A stretch of DNA of 64,000 nt from Pontiella sulfatireligans (GTDB taxonomy: Bacteria > Verrucomicrobiota > Kiritimatiellia > Kiritimatiellales > Pontiellaceae): NCBI RefSeq assembly GCF_900890705.1, contig NZ_CAAHFH010000002.1, forward strand, positions 2,179,458 through 2,243,457, written 5' to 3'. This document shows, one piece after another, positions 8,373 through 17,460 of the stretch. The position numbers and the translations under genes were made by a program. The notes under the pieces were generated by a model, which was given only the letters and a program-made list of their open reading frames with translations, had not been told where the DNA came from and made no database searches. Position 1 is the first letter of the stretch. Every line of letters starts with the position of its first letter.

Positions 8373-10184
8373 ATGAAACGATACTGGATTTTAACGGCAG
8401 CACTCTCACTTGCTGCATCGGCATTTGCAAAACCTCAACCGAACGTCCTGTGGATCCTGACCGACGACCATCGCTACGACTCAATCCGGGCGTTTAATAA
8501 AATAGTCAGCGGGCAGGAAATGAGCCCGCTCGGCTATGTGGAATCGCCGAACACCGACAAGCTGGCCGCAATGGGAACGACATTCCCTAGCACCTACTGC
8601 CATGCGCAGGGCTGCGCCCCGTCGCGCGCTTCGATGCACTACGGCCGCTACCCGTTCCGCACGGGCATCTATGAGTTCGAATGGCACAACAAGGATGCTG
8701 AACACACCCGCCCGTCCCTGCCGGAGCAAATGGCAAAGCTCGGCTACCAAACCTTCCACGTTGGCAAACTCGGCGTGCGTGTCCGCACCACCAGCCCCAA
8801 CGGAAAATTTGGCGCACACCCCATTTATCAGCAGGACATCAGCTTCCATAAAATGCAGGCAGAGGGAATTACCGGCTGGAGCAAAGGCGAGGTGAAGGAA
8901 GTCGATGGAATCACGCTGGACAAGCCGGTTCACTGCGAATGGTTCAGGACACCGGAAGGCTCCTGGGAATACACCGGCTACGGGCTGAATAAAATCGCTG
9001 GGCTTGAGGATCACAGCAGGAAGATTGATGAGAAGTACGACATTTTGCGCAAATATAAAAAGCCCAGTGAAAAGCAGGCGGGCTATGGCGAAATCATCGG
9101 GGGAGTCAGCTCCATGCCGGAAGGTGAAAACCGCGACGGAACCTATACCACCGAGCTGATCCGTTTCCTGAAAAATCCGAACAAAGAGCTGAAAGTCGGT
9201 TCGCAGACCTATGCCGGCGTAAATCCGGACAAGCCGCTCTTTGCCAACATTGGCTATGATTTCCCGCATACCCCGGTGCTGCCGCCGGAATCGTTCAGAA
9301 AACGGTTTCAGAAAAAGAAATATACGTTGCCGGAAGTTGATAAAGCCGAATTTGCCAAACTGCCTCCGCAACTGCAGAAACTGGTGGCCGGCGGCGCCTC
9401 CGATCATTATTCCGATGCAGACAAGCAGCAGATGGTTCAGGACTACTATGCCTTTTGCGCGTATGGGGACCATCTGGTTGGCGAGGCGGTTGAGGCGTTT
9501 CTGGCGTATAGCAAAAAACAGAAGCAGCCGTGGATGGTTGTCTACGTCTGCGGAGACCACGGCTGGAAGCTGAACGAGCATGGTTCGATCTACAAGTTTT
9601 CGCCGTGGCAGGTTGATTCCATGGATCCAATAATTGTCGTCTCCTCCGATAAAAAGAGATTTCCGGCGGGCAAAGTCGTCACCGATCTGACCGAACTGGT
9701 CGACATTGCGCCGACCGTATTAGCGGCAGGCGGAGCGGATGTGTCCGCATCGAAATTTGATTACCTCGACGGCTATGACCTGGCCCAAGTTACATCGGGC
9801 AAGCTGGCGCCGCGCGATTATGTGCTCAGCGAGAGCCATGCCGTCACCGGGCCGCGTGCAACGATCCGCACCAAGGACTACATGTTTTCCATAAAGTCCC
9901 GCCCCGACAAAACCCGCGGCAAGAACATGCGCTGGGCCATGGAAGCATCCTACAAGGAACTCGAGCCGGTGCTGTATGACATGAAGACCGACCCCGATGA
10001 GCTGAACAACCTCGCCTTCAACCCGGAATATAAGCAGATCGCCGAAGCGATGAAGAACAAGCTGCTGAACATTGTTTTCGGCGACAACCGGGTTGAAGTG
10101 AACTGGGGCAAAGCAGGAGACGGAACCGAAGTCTTCCGCAGCAACTTTGCGCCCGGCGCGGACGACAAAAAACTGAAGCTTTAG
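8373..10184 (+). CDS. Secreted S1 sulfatase
   Basis: A 603-aa sulfatase with signal peptide (cleavage near AFAKPQ). Metal ligands are Asp31-Asp32 in ILTDDHRYDS, and the formylglycine core is C81-A-P-S-R85. The DDHRYDS start and the FDYPHTP-like GYDFPHTPVLPPE segment place it with the sulfatase subgroup often annotated as choline-sulfatase or iduronate-2-sulfatase-like, but the substrate cannot be fixed. The start ATG lies 43 bp after the previous stop, so co-transcription is likely. The ribosome site is weaker than in its neighbours (AAGGG about 12 bases upstream). Confidence 0.92.
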   Translation: MKRYWILTAALSLAASAFAKPQPNVLWILTDDHRYDSIRAFNKIVSGQEMSPLGYVESPNTDKLAAMGTTFPSTYCHAQGCAPSRASMHYGRYPFRTGIYEFEWHNKDAEHTRPSLPEQMAKLGYQTFHVGKLGVRVRTTSPNGKFGAHPIYQQDISFHKMQAEGITGWSKGEVKEVDGITLDKPVHCEWFRTPEGSWEYTGYGLNKIAGLEDHSRKIDEKYDILRKYKKPSEKQAGYGEIIGGVSSMPEGENRDGTYTTELIRFLKNPNKELKVGSQTYAGVNPDKPLFANIGYDFPHTPVLPPESFRKRFQKKKYTLPEVDKAEFAKLPPQLQKLVAGGASDHYSDADKQQMVQDYYAFCAYGDHLVGEAVEAFLAYSKKQKQPWMVVYVCGDHGWKLNEHGSIYKFSPWQVDSMDPIIVVSSDKKRFPAGKVVTDLTELVDIAPTVLAAGGADVSASKFDYLDGYDLAQVTSGKLAPRDYVLSESHAVTGPRATIRTKDYMFSIKSRPDKTRGKNMRWAMEASYKELEPVLYDMKTDPDELNNLAFNPEYKQIAEAMKNKLLNIVFGDNRVEVNWGKAGDGTEVFRSNFAPGADDKKLKL

Positions 10185-10205
10185 AATTACCCGGAGAGGG
10201 ATAGG

Positions 10206-11807
10206 ATGAAATCAACGATACTGTTTTTATGTGTGGCATGTCTTGCTGTCAGCAGCTCCAAAGCCTTGGAGCAACCCAACATTATTCTGGTTTTTGCAGA
10301 TGACATCAGTGCACGGGAGCTGCCCGTGTACGGTTCCTCGGTGTGGACCGATCCGAAAGGGAAAAACACGGACGCTCCAAACTATCGCGCCCAGACTCCG
10401 GTGCTCGACAAGATGGCCAAGGATGGTTGTTGGGTAACGCAGTGCTGGGGCGCGACCGTCTGTTCGCCAAGCCGGGCCATGATGATGACGGGGCGCTATG
10501 CTCATCGGCACAAATGGTGGACGAATGGCGATCTGGGCACCGTAATTACCGACAAGAACAAGCGCATGCCCTGGCCGCTCTATGAAAGCTCCCCGTTGTT
10601 GATTGGCCATGTGGCGCAACAGGCTGGATACGGCACGTTTTGGGCGGGTAAAACCCAAATGAAAGGAAGCGATCTTCAAAAGTTTGGATTTGATGAAGGC
10701 TGCTTTACGCCGGGCGAGCAGGGCGCTCCGAGCAATCCACATACCGATTTCGTGTTGAAGCCCGTCGGTTCCTATAGCGGCCCGCAGATCAATCTGAACA
10801 GCGGTGCCCGGGTGGAAAGCAGCTATGGCCAGTTTAGCTGGTATTGGAAACCGCATGTGCGGCTGATGAATTATCCGGGTGCGGCCCCGCTTTCGTGGTG
10901 GCCGAATACGCCGGAGTCCAAGGCCTCATTCGGTGTCAACACCTTCGGCCCGGATGTGGAGCTGGATTTTATCTTTGAATATATCGATCGCCAACAGGCG
11001 CAGAAAAAACCGTTTTTCATCTACCACACCACACATCTCGGACACGGTGCGCATGACTGGCTCTCTCCGGGCAACAGCCAGAGCTGGACCCCCACGCCCA
11101 AGGTGCATTGGGACGGAAAAAGCTACACCCGCACCGATCCGAATATCACGGGCGACAAGGGAATATTTGAGTTTAACGACTCGATCACCGAGCCGGGCAT
11201 CCACAAGCATCTCGAATATATCGACTACCAGATTTGGCTCTATCAGCAAAAGCTGGAGGAGCTGGGGATTGCCGATAATACGGTTCTTATCTTCTGTGCC
11301 GATAATGGCACCAGCAAATATGGCAAACACAGTCCGGATCGTCAGAAGGGCACACACGTACCGTTGATTATGTATGCGCCGGGGATGAGCAAGCACGGCC
11401 GTCAGGACATCATGGTCAACCTGTCCGATTTCTATCCAACTGTTGCCGATATCACCGGGGCTGAAATTCCACGCGATTATGAAATCGATGGTGAGAGCCT
11501 CTGGCCCTACCTGATGACCAACAAGTCCGAACATCGGAAGTGGGTGTACTCGTATCGCGGACCGATGCAGTTGATCCGTGGCGAGCAGGTGATGCTGGAC
11601 GGCAATGGTGCCTGGTGGGATGTCACCAGCGAACCCGACGATTTAATCAGCTATAGAGAAATCAAAGACTGGGGCAAAGCGTTGGAGATTCAGCGGGAAG
11701 AGCAGGAAGTCCTCATGCGGGTCATCGCTCCGTATGATTTGCATGCCTCCGCTCACGATGCCCCGGGCACGCCGCCGGAAGAGAAAAAACAAAAAAAGAA
11801 AAAGTAA
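10206..11807 (+). CDS. Secreted S1 sulfatase with basic tail
   Basis: A 533-aa sulfatase with signal peptide. The metal site is ADDISARELPVYGS (Asp32-Asp33) and the formylglycine site is C86-S-P-S-R90. It is a clear paralogue of the first gene in the run: the SARELP(I/V)YGS(T/S)VW block and the PFFIYHTTHLGH block are shared. It lacks that gene's EF-hand extension and ends instead in EEKKQKKKK. A GAGAGGGATAGG ribosome site sits just before the ATG, which lies 21 bp after the previous stop. The pair probably acts on related sulfate esters of one polysaccharide. Confidence 0.93.
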   Translation: MKSTILFLCVACLAVSSSKALEQPNIILVFADDISARELPVYGSSVWTDPKGKNTDAPNYRAQTPVLDKMAKDGCWVTQCWGATVCSPSRAMMMTGRYAHRHKWWTNGDLGTVITDKNKRMPWPLYESSPLLIGHVAQQAGYGTFWAGKTQMKGSDLQKFGFDEGCFTPGEQGAPSNPHTDFVLKPVGSYSGPQINLNSGARVESSYGQFSWYWKPHVRLMNYPGAAPLSWWPNTPESKASFGVNTFGPDVELDFIFEYIDRQQAQKKPFFIYHTTHLGHGAHDWLSPGNSQSWTPTPKVHWDGKSYTRTDPNITGDKGIFEFNDSITEPGIHKHLEYIDYQIWLYQQKLEELGIADNTVLIFCADNGTSKYGKHSPDRQKGTHVPLIMYAPGMSKHGRQDIMVNLSDFYPTVADITGAEIPRDYEIDGESLWPYLMTNKSEHRKWVYSYRGPMQLIRGEQVMLDGNGAWWDVTSEPDDLISYREIKDWGKALEIQREEQEVLMRVIAPYDLHASAHDAPGTPPEEKKQKKKK

Positions 11808-11822
11808 CCAACAGGAAGCCTC

Positions 11823-13337
11823 ATGAACTATAGAAACCTTACAATTTGTCTTCTATTCGTACTCAGCGGGATGTCCATATTTGCTGCCGAGCGTCCAAAC
11901 ATTGTCTTTATTCTGGCCGACGATCTGGGGCTGGGCGATGTCAGCTTCCATGCGCGGAATATTCTGAAAAAGGAACCCTTTGTGGAAACGCCGCACATTG
12001 ATGCGCTGGCGTCGCAGGGGCTCTGGTTCACGGATGGCCATTCTTCCACGGCGCTTTGCGCGCCGACGCGCTATGCGGTGATGAGCGGCAACAACAACTA
12101 CCGCTCCTATGCGCCTCCCGGCGTCTGGAGCACGTTTGCCCCGACGGCCTTCAAGGAAGGCGAAGCCACGCTCGGCACGGTGATGCGCGATGCGGGCTAC
12201 AGCACCGGCTTCATCGGCAAGTGGCACTTGGGCGGCGACTTTTACATTCCCGGCACCCAGGAGATTTACCGCGGTCCCAAGTCAGGCGACATCAACGACA
12301 AGGTCGATGTGAAGCGCTGGATCGGTGGCGGCCCGAAATATTGCGGCTTCGACTATGACTTCACCACGCCGTGCGGCGTCCAGGGCCCTATGTATCTGTT
12401 CTATGAAAACCAGCAGTGGTCTCCTTGGGCCAAGGATTCGGAGATTGTATTCTTCAACAAGCAGAATGCTAAAGCCCCAAAGGATGTCAGCGACAAGGGG
12501 CCGGGGCCGGGCGACTCCAACTGGGATACCCAGGAAGTCGGCAAAATCCTTTCAGCCAAGGCGGCTGATTTCATCAAGGCCGGCGCGCAGCAAAAGAAAC
12601 CCTTCTTTCTCTACTACTGCAGTCCGACGGTGCATGTGCCGCATTGCCCTCCCGACGAATTTGACGGTCGGAAGATTAAAGGCAGCACGGTCAGCCCGCA
12701 TCTGGATATGACCGCCGATCTCGACATGCAGGTAAAACGCATCGTGGATGCACTGAAGGCGAGCGGCGAATTTGAAAACACGCTCATCGTTTTCTCTTCC
12801 GACAACGGCGGGTTGACGGATGGGACGGCAACGAAAGAAATTGGATACCATCCGGGCGGGGGATGGAACGGCTCAAAAAACCTGCCGCTTGAAGGCGGAC
12901 ATCGTGTCCCGACATTTGCGGTATGGCCGGGTCACATCAAACCGGGCATCACGGACGAACTGGCGGTGAACCAGGATATGGTCGCCACCTTTGCGGCTGT
13001 CCTCGGAACGGAGATCCCGAATGATCAGGCGCAGGACTCCAACAACCTGCTGCCGTTGCTGACGGGCAAGGGTAAGTTCGTTCAACGCGACTACTTTGTT
13101 AACCAGGCCGGAGCCAATCAGGAGCTGATGTATCGGAAGATGCCGTGGAAGCTCATTATCCAGAGCAACTTCAAGCGCACCGAGTATGAACCGAAGGCGC
13201 TCTACAACCTCAAGGATGATTCGCACGAAGACAAAAACCTGATTAAAAACCCCGAGTACAAAAAGCTCGTCGAAACCATGTTCAAGGAATACATGGAAAT
13301 TATGCAGTCCGGCATTCCGACGGTGCCGGGGCGTTGA
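11823..13337 (+). CDS. Secreted S1 sulfatase, CAPTR active site
   Basis: A 504-aa sulfatase with signal peptide. Metal-binding Asp33-Asp34 is in LADDLGLGDVS, typical of arylsulfatase A-like enzymes. The formylglycine core is C79-A-P-T-R83, with Thr in place of the usual Ser. Thr at this position is tolerated in several sulfatase subfamilies. The FIGKWHLGG motif supplies the conserved Lys and His of the sulfate pocket. It starts 15 bp after the previous stop with AGGAAG upstream. The substrate is unknown. Confidence 0.93.
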   Translation: MNYRNLTICLLFVLSGMSIFAAERPNIVFILADDLGLGDVSFHARNILKKEPFVETPHIDALASQGLWFTDGHSSTALCAPTRYAVMSGNNNYRSYAPPGVWSTFAPTAFKEGEATLGTVMRDAGYSTGFIGKWHLGGDFYIPGTQEIYRGPKSGDINDKVDVKRWIGGGPKYCGFDYDFTTPCGVQGPMYLFYENQQWSPWAKDSEIVFFNKQNAKAPKDVSDKGPGPGDSNWDTQEVGKILSAKAADFIKAGAQQKKPFFLYYCSPTVHVPHCPPDEFDGRKIKGSTVSPHLDMTADLDMQVKRIVDALKASGEFENTLIVFSSDNGGLTDGTATKEIGYHPGGGWNGSKNLPLEGGHRVPTFAVWPGHIKPGITDELAVNQDMVATFAAVLGTEIPNDQAQDSNNLLPLLTGKGKFVQRDYFVNQAGANQELMYRKMPWKLIIQSNFKRTEYEPKALYNLKDDSHEDKNLIKNPEYKKLVETMFKEYMEIMQSGIPTVPGR

Positions 13338-13367
13338 TTTTTTAAAATTAAACGGAGTGGAGTTGAT

Positions 13368-14804
13368 ATGAAAAAATGGATTGTTTTGATGGGCCTGGTT
13401 GCTGTGACTGCAGCAGCCGATAAGCCCAATATTATTGTGATCATGGCCGACGACATGGGTTTTGAAGATACGGGCTTTACGGGATCGAAGGATATCCTGA
13501 CGCCTCATCTGGATAATATCGCCGATTCGGGCGTCGTGTTTAAACAGGGCTACGCCAACCATCCGTTCTGCGGGCCGAGCCGTGCGGCGTTGCTTTCGGG
13601 GCGCTACCAGCACAGGTTTGGGTTCGAGACCAACCCGGCCTATGATCCGTCCAACCCGATCATGGGCATTGATCCCGGCGAAGTGTTGTTTCCGGAACGC
13701 CTGCAGAAGGCGGGTTATGTGACGGGCGGCATCGGCAAGTGGCACCTCGGTGCAGCAGATGCATTCCATCCGAACAAACGCGGCTTTGATTATTTTTACG
13801 GCTTCCTCGGCGGCGGCCATGACTATTTCCGGATCGATCTTTCCCAGCCGGTCAAAGAGGCCTATCTGCAGGGGCTGGTTCGCAACAAGCGTCCGGCCGA
13901 TTTTGAGGGCTACCTGACCACCGCGCTGAGCCGCGATGCGGTGAGCTTCGTCGAGACCAATAAAGACAAGCCGTTCTTTCTCTACCTCGCTTATAACTGC
14001 CCGCACGCCCCCCAGCAGGCGCCGGAAGAGGACGTCGCGCGCTATTCTCACATCGAAGACAAAAAACGCCGCGTGTATTGCGCAATGGTCGATGTAATGG
14101 ACCGGGGCATTGGCGAAGTGGTGGATGCGCTGAAGCAAAACGGCATCTATGAAAACACGCTGATCTTTTTCTTGAGCGACAACGGCGGGCCGCAGTCTTC
14201 ACCCAAGCAGCCGGGCAAAGGAAACGGCTCCTCCAATGCACCGTTCCGCGGCGGCAAAGGCAATCTGTACGATGGCGGCGTGCACGTACCGTTCATCGCA
14301 TCGTGGCCAGCCAAGATTAAGGGCGGGCAGGTTTTCGAGTATCCCGTCCAATCGTTGGACATTGCCCGCACCGCCGTGGCGGTGGCCGGAGCGGACGCAT
14401 CGTACGGCCCCGCGATGGAAGGCGTTAACCTGATTCCGTTCGTGACGGGCAAAAACAAGGGCGCACCGGCCGAAGCCATCTTCTGGCGCGGCGGCGACGG
14501 GGCAAACTGGTCGGTGCTGGCCTCTGACGGCACCAAGCATCTGGTGGATCACGACACCAAAAAGCCGGAGCTGTATTTCCTGCCCGACGATGTTTCTGAA
14601 GCAAACGATATCCTGAGCAAGCAGCCGGAACGCGCCAAAGAACTCTATGCACAATGGAAAAAATGGGATGCGGACAACGTGCCGTGCCGGTTGATGGGCT
14701 ATAAGGCCTACCATAAAAACCGCGACCAGTTTTTTGCCGAAGCCATCCCGGGCGATGCCAAGAAAGCCGGATATAGACCCAAAGTTAAAGCGACATTCAA
14801 ATAA
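13368..14804 (+). CDS. Secreted S1 sulfatase
   Basis: A 478-aa sulfatase with a short signal peptide (cleavage near TAAADK). It has the ADDMGFEDTGFTGS metal motif (Asp28-Asp29) and the C68-G-P-S-R72 formylglycine core. GIGKWHLGA and the SDNGGP block carry the remaining sulfate- and calcium-binding residues. It is an arylsulfatase A/B-like member. A GGAGTTGAT ribosome site lies before the ATG and there is a 30-bp gap to the gene upstream. Substrate not determined. Confidence 0.93.
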   Translation: MKKWIVLMGLVAVTAAADKPNIIVIMADDMGFEDTGFTGSKDILTPHLDNIADSGVVFKQGYANHPFCGPSRAALLSGRYQHRFGFETNPAYDPSNPIMGIDPGEVLFPERLQKAGYVTGGIGKWHLGAADAFHPNKRGFDYFYGFLGGGHDYFRIDLSQPVKEAYLQGLVRNKRPADFEGYLTTALSRDAVSFVETNKDKPFFLYLAYNCPHAPQQAPEEDVARYSHIEDKKRRVYCAMVDVMDRGIGEVVDALKQNGIYENTLIFFLSDNGGPQSSPKQPGKGNGSSNAPFRGGKGNLYDGGVHVPFIASWPAKIKGGQVFEYPVQSLDIARTAVAVAGADASYGPAMEGVNLIPFVTGKNKGAPAEAIFWRGGDGANWSVLASDGTKHLVDHDTKKPELYFLPDDVSEANDILSKQPERAKELYAQWKKWDADNVPCRLMGYKAYHKNRDQFFAEAIPGDAKKAGYRPKVKATFK

Positions 14805-14866
14805 GCCGAAGAGGGACAGACGATGCGTGTATTGCAATCTGATTTTGAGCGACGCCGGAGAGCGGG

Positions 14867-14900
14867 TGGAGGGATAGTCTCCTCGCTGTCCGTGGACTCC
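14867..14900 (+). repeat. Short repeat related to the hairpin at 44160-44204
   Basis: The stretch beginning TGGAGGGA, continuing TCCTCG and ending GTCCG(T)GGAC matches the layout of the left half of the element at 44160-44193. It lies in the debris between two sulfatase genes, just upstream of the deleted sulfatase remnant. It may mark the rearrangement point. Confidence 0.35.
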
Positions 14901-14928
14901 GCAGCAGAGGTTTAATGGCAACGAATTA

Positions 14929-15131
14929 ATGAAAACCAAACCAAACATTTTATGGATCATTACCGATGACCAGCGGGCGGACTCGATCCAGGCCTACAAC
15001 TAGGCGGAAGCCGGAAAAAACTGTATATACCGCGCGGTTATATTCCCGGTCCGGAACGGGCCCGTCACATTTACACCCGCGAATTCAAGGCCATGCAGGC
15101 CGGCAAGAAAAACGGAGCGAAGGTGGAATGA
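14929..15131 (+). pseudogene. Internally deleted sulfatase remnant
   Basis: An ATG at 14929 opens MKTKPNILWIITDDQRADSI, a textbook sulfatase N-terminus with both metal-binding aspartates, but a TAG at 15001 ends it after 24 codons. Downstream, in a different frame, GYIPGPERARHIYTREFKAM and a Lys-rich end read to a TGA at 15129, which looks like a sulfatase C-terminus. The formylglycine core and some 400-450 residues are absent. I infer one sulfatase gene that lost its centre by deletion. The remnant stop overlaps the ATG of the next sulfatase (ATGA), showing the original tight operon spacing. The start lacks a signal peptide, so the ancestor may have been cytoplasmic or already truncated. Confidence 0.7.
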
Positions 15132-16609
15132 AGCATTGGATAACAGGGGGCATTGTTGCAGTTGCGTTGCTGACCGGGGCGGAGACCCAAAAGCCCAATA
15201 TCCTGTTTGCGCTGGCGGACGATATGTCGCATGCCAGCGCCTACGGCTATGAGTTTGTGCAGACGCCGAACTTTGACTCGATTGCAGAGGGCGGACTGCT
15301 GTTTAACCGCATGTACACGCCAAGCAGCAAGTGCGCGCCGTCGCGGGCGGTGATGATTACCGGGCGCAACCCTTGGCAGCTGGAAGCCGCGGCAAACCAC
15401 CAGCCGATCTGGCCTGAGAAATTCAAGAGCGTGGTGGAGGCGTTGGCGGACAACGGGTATTTTGCGGGCTTTACCGGCAAGGGCTGGAATCCGGGCATTC
15501 ATCCCAAAGGCCGCCTGCTGACGGGGAAGGAATACAACGCGATATCGATCGAGCCGACTTCATTGAAAGTGGCGAAGTATGACTATGCCGAAAACTTTAG
15601 GGTATTCCTCGCGGACAAGCCGCCGGATCAACCGTTCTTTTTCTGGTACGGCTGCAAGGAGCCGCACCGCGGCTATGCATTTAAATCGGGCGTCAACGCG
15701 GGGAAGAAGTTTGAGGATCTGGATTTCCTGCCTTCCTTCTGGGGCGATGCCGACGAGGTTAAACACGATATTCTCGACTATGCGGTGGAGGTGGAATATT
15801 TCGACCGGCAGCTGGGAAAGATTCTCCAACAGCTGGAGGAAGCCGGGGAGCTGGAAAATACGCTGATCATTGCGACCTCCGACAACGGGATGCCGTTCCC
15901 TCGCTACAAGGGCCACCCGCACGAATTTGCAACGCGGCTGCCGTTTGTGGTGAAGTGGCCGGGGCACATTGTGGATCCCGGTCGCGACTGCAATGCGTTT
16001 GCCTCGTTCATTGATCTTGCCCCAACGCTGCTGGAAGCCGCCGGCATTCCAGCGACGCAGTCCGGCATGCAGCCGATCGAGGGCAAGAGCCTGTCGGACT
16101 TTTTCAGCAACACGGTTGCCGGGCGTGATCAGGTGCTGACCGGACGCGAACGCAACGATATGTGCCGGCCCAACAGCTGGGGCTATCCCGTGCGCAGCTT
16201 CCACAAGGGCGACTATGTCTACATGCACAACTTTGAACCGGACCGTTGGCCATGCGGCAACCCCGACGCCGGCTTCCGCGATACCGACTGGGGTCCGGTC
16301 AAAAGCTATCTGGTTTATAAGCAAGAAGGCACAACCGCCTTCGAGCTTTGTTTCGGCAAACGCCCGGGGGAAGAGCTCTACAACGTGAAGGCTGACCCGG
16401 AGTGTCTGAAGAATCTGGCCGCCAATCCCGAGTATGCTGCGATGAAGGGCAAGATGAAGAGCGCCCTTTTTGCGGAGCTGGCCATCCAGGGCGACCCGCG
16501 CATGCATGGCAACGGCGCAATATTTGACTATGCGCGTCCCTCGCGCGCAACGCAGTATGATGACTTGGTGAAGCAGGTTGAGAAGGGCAAAAAGAAAAAG
16601 AAAAAATAG
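15128..16609 (+). CDS. Secreted S1 sulfatase with polylysine tail
   Basis: A 493-aa sulfatase. I place the start at MKHWITGGIVAV because the upstream part of the open frame is read through the remnant of the deleted gene and a signal peptide begins exactly here. The metal site is LADDMSHASAYGYE (Asp31-Asp32), with a C69-A-P-S-R73 formylglycine core. The segment FTGKGWNPG replaces the usual GKWHLG, suggesting a heparan-N-sulfatase/sulfamidase-like subgroup. The C-terminus ends KGKKKKKK. It is the last gene of the sulfatase run. Confidence 0.9.
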   Translation: MKHWITGGIVAVALLTGAETQKPNILFALADDMSHASAYGYEFVQTPNFDSIAEGGLLFNRMYTPSSKCAPSRAVMITGRNPWQLEAAANHQPIWPEKFKSVVEALADNGYFAGFTGKGWNPGIHPKGRLLTGKEYNAISIEPTSLKVAKYDYAENFRVFLADKPPDQPFFFWYGCKEPHRGYAFKSGVNAGKKFEDLDFLPSFWGDADEVKHDILDYAVEVEYFDRQLGKILQQLEEAGELENTLIIATSDNGMPFPRYKGHPHEFATRLPFVVKWPGHIVDPGRDCNAFASFIDLAPTLLEAAGIPATQSGMQPIEGKSLSDFFSNTVAGRDQVLTGRERNDMCRPNSWGYPVRSFHKGDYVYMHNFEPDRWPCGNPDAGFRDTDWGPVKSYLVYKQEGTTAFELCFGKRPGEELYNVKADPECLKNLAANPEYAAMKGKMKSALFAELAIQGDPRMHGNGAIFDYARPSRATQYDDLVKQVEKGKKKKKK

Positions 16610-16677
16610 ACTGGCTTCATGATATTCTGTTGTAGTGTTGGCCATATGAGTCAACTTCAGAAGAAAAGGCAGGTATT

Positions 16678-17052
16678 ATGAGCAAAAACAAACAAACCGT
16701 TGCCGTGCTGGGTGCGAGCCCCAAACCGCAGCGCTATTCCAACAAGGCCGTCAACCTCTTGCTGGAGCACGGGCATCACGTCATTCCGGTTCATCCCGCC
16801 ATCGCCGAAATCGGTGGCTTGACGGTTGTCGCTTCGGTGGCTGAGATCGGCATGAAGGTCGATACGCTCACTCTCTATGTTTCCGAAACCCTTTCGAACC
16901 CGCTGATCGGCGATATCCTCGCCCTGAATCCAGGGCGGGTCATTTTCAACCCCGGCACCGAAAATCCAACGCTGAAAAGTGCGTTGGAACAGCAGGGCAT
17001 ATCCGCCGAGGAAGCCTGCACCCTGGTGCTGCTGAACACCGGCCAGTTTTAA
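16678..17052 (+). CDS. CoA-binding domain protein (YccU type)
   Basis: A 124-aa single-domain Rossmann protein of the CoA_binding_2 family. VAVLGASPKPQRYSNKAV is the nucleotide loop, VIPVHPAIAEIGG and VIFNPGTENP follow as in YccU-type proteins. These are standalone relatives of the CoA-binding domain of succinyl-CoA synthetase; their role is unclear. It lies between the sulfatase run and the nif island and shows no evident functional link to either. Confidence 0.8.
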   Translation: MSKNKQTVAVLGASPKPQRYSNKAVNLLLEHGHHVIPVHPAIAEIGGLTVVASVAEIGMKVDTLTLYVSETLSNPLIGDILALNPGRVIFNPGTENPTLKSALEQQGISAEEACTLVLLNTGQF

Positions 17053-17067
17053 CGGCAAAGCGTGGCG

Positions 17068-17373
17068 CTATAAAAACTGAAGTTCAATGGTCGACTCGGG
17101 GCCTTCTGCAAGGGAGTAGCGGCCGGCGGGGGTGACGCAGAAGCCGGCGCCGTCGAATTCGAGTACAATCTCCGCGGCGACACTGTTGGCTTCGTCGGGG
17201 TGGCACTCGGTGTTGGTGAAGAGGTTTAGCTGTACGGGGTCATCGGTGAACTGCAGCAGGAAGGCGCATTCCTGCACAAAGACCAGATCGTCGTAGGCGT
17301 AGGTGACTTCGAGGCCGAGATCGGCCAGCAACGCAGTGATTTTCCCGAGGGGTTTGATGATTTGTGTATTCAT
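17068..17373 (-). CDS. Hypothetical protein at the end of the nif island
   Basis: A 101-aa acidic protein, family not recognised. AGGAAAAAGTC before the ATG is a credible ribosome site. It is predicted soluble, with alternating strands and helices and no signal peptide or membrane segment. It has three cysteines (ECAF, TECH, GFCV). It is on the same strand as the nifHDK arm and 87 bp beyond the preceding unknown gene, so it may be the last gene of that transcript. No function is proposed. Confidence 0.55.
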   Translation of the reverse strand: MNTQIIKPLGKITALLADLGLEVTYAYDDLVFVQECAFLLQFTDDPVQLNLFTNTECHPDEANSVAAEIVLEFDGAGFCVTPAGRYSLAEGPESTIELQFL

Positions 17374-17460
17374 GACTTTTTCCTAGTAGAAATTTTTTGG
17401 AAACGAAGGTACTGCGATCGCGAGGAAAAGGCCTGAGAGAACGCAGGGTTCATCCTCAAC

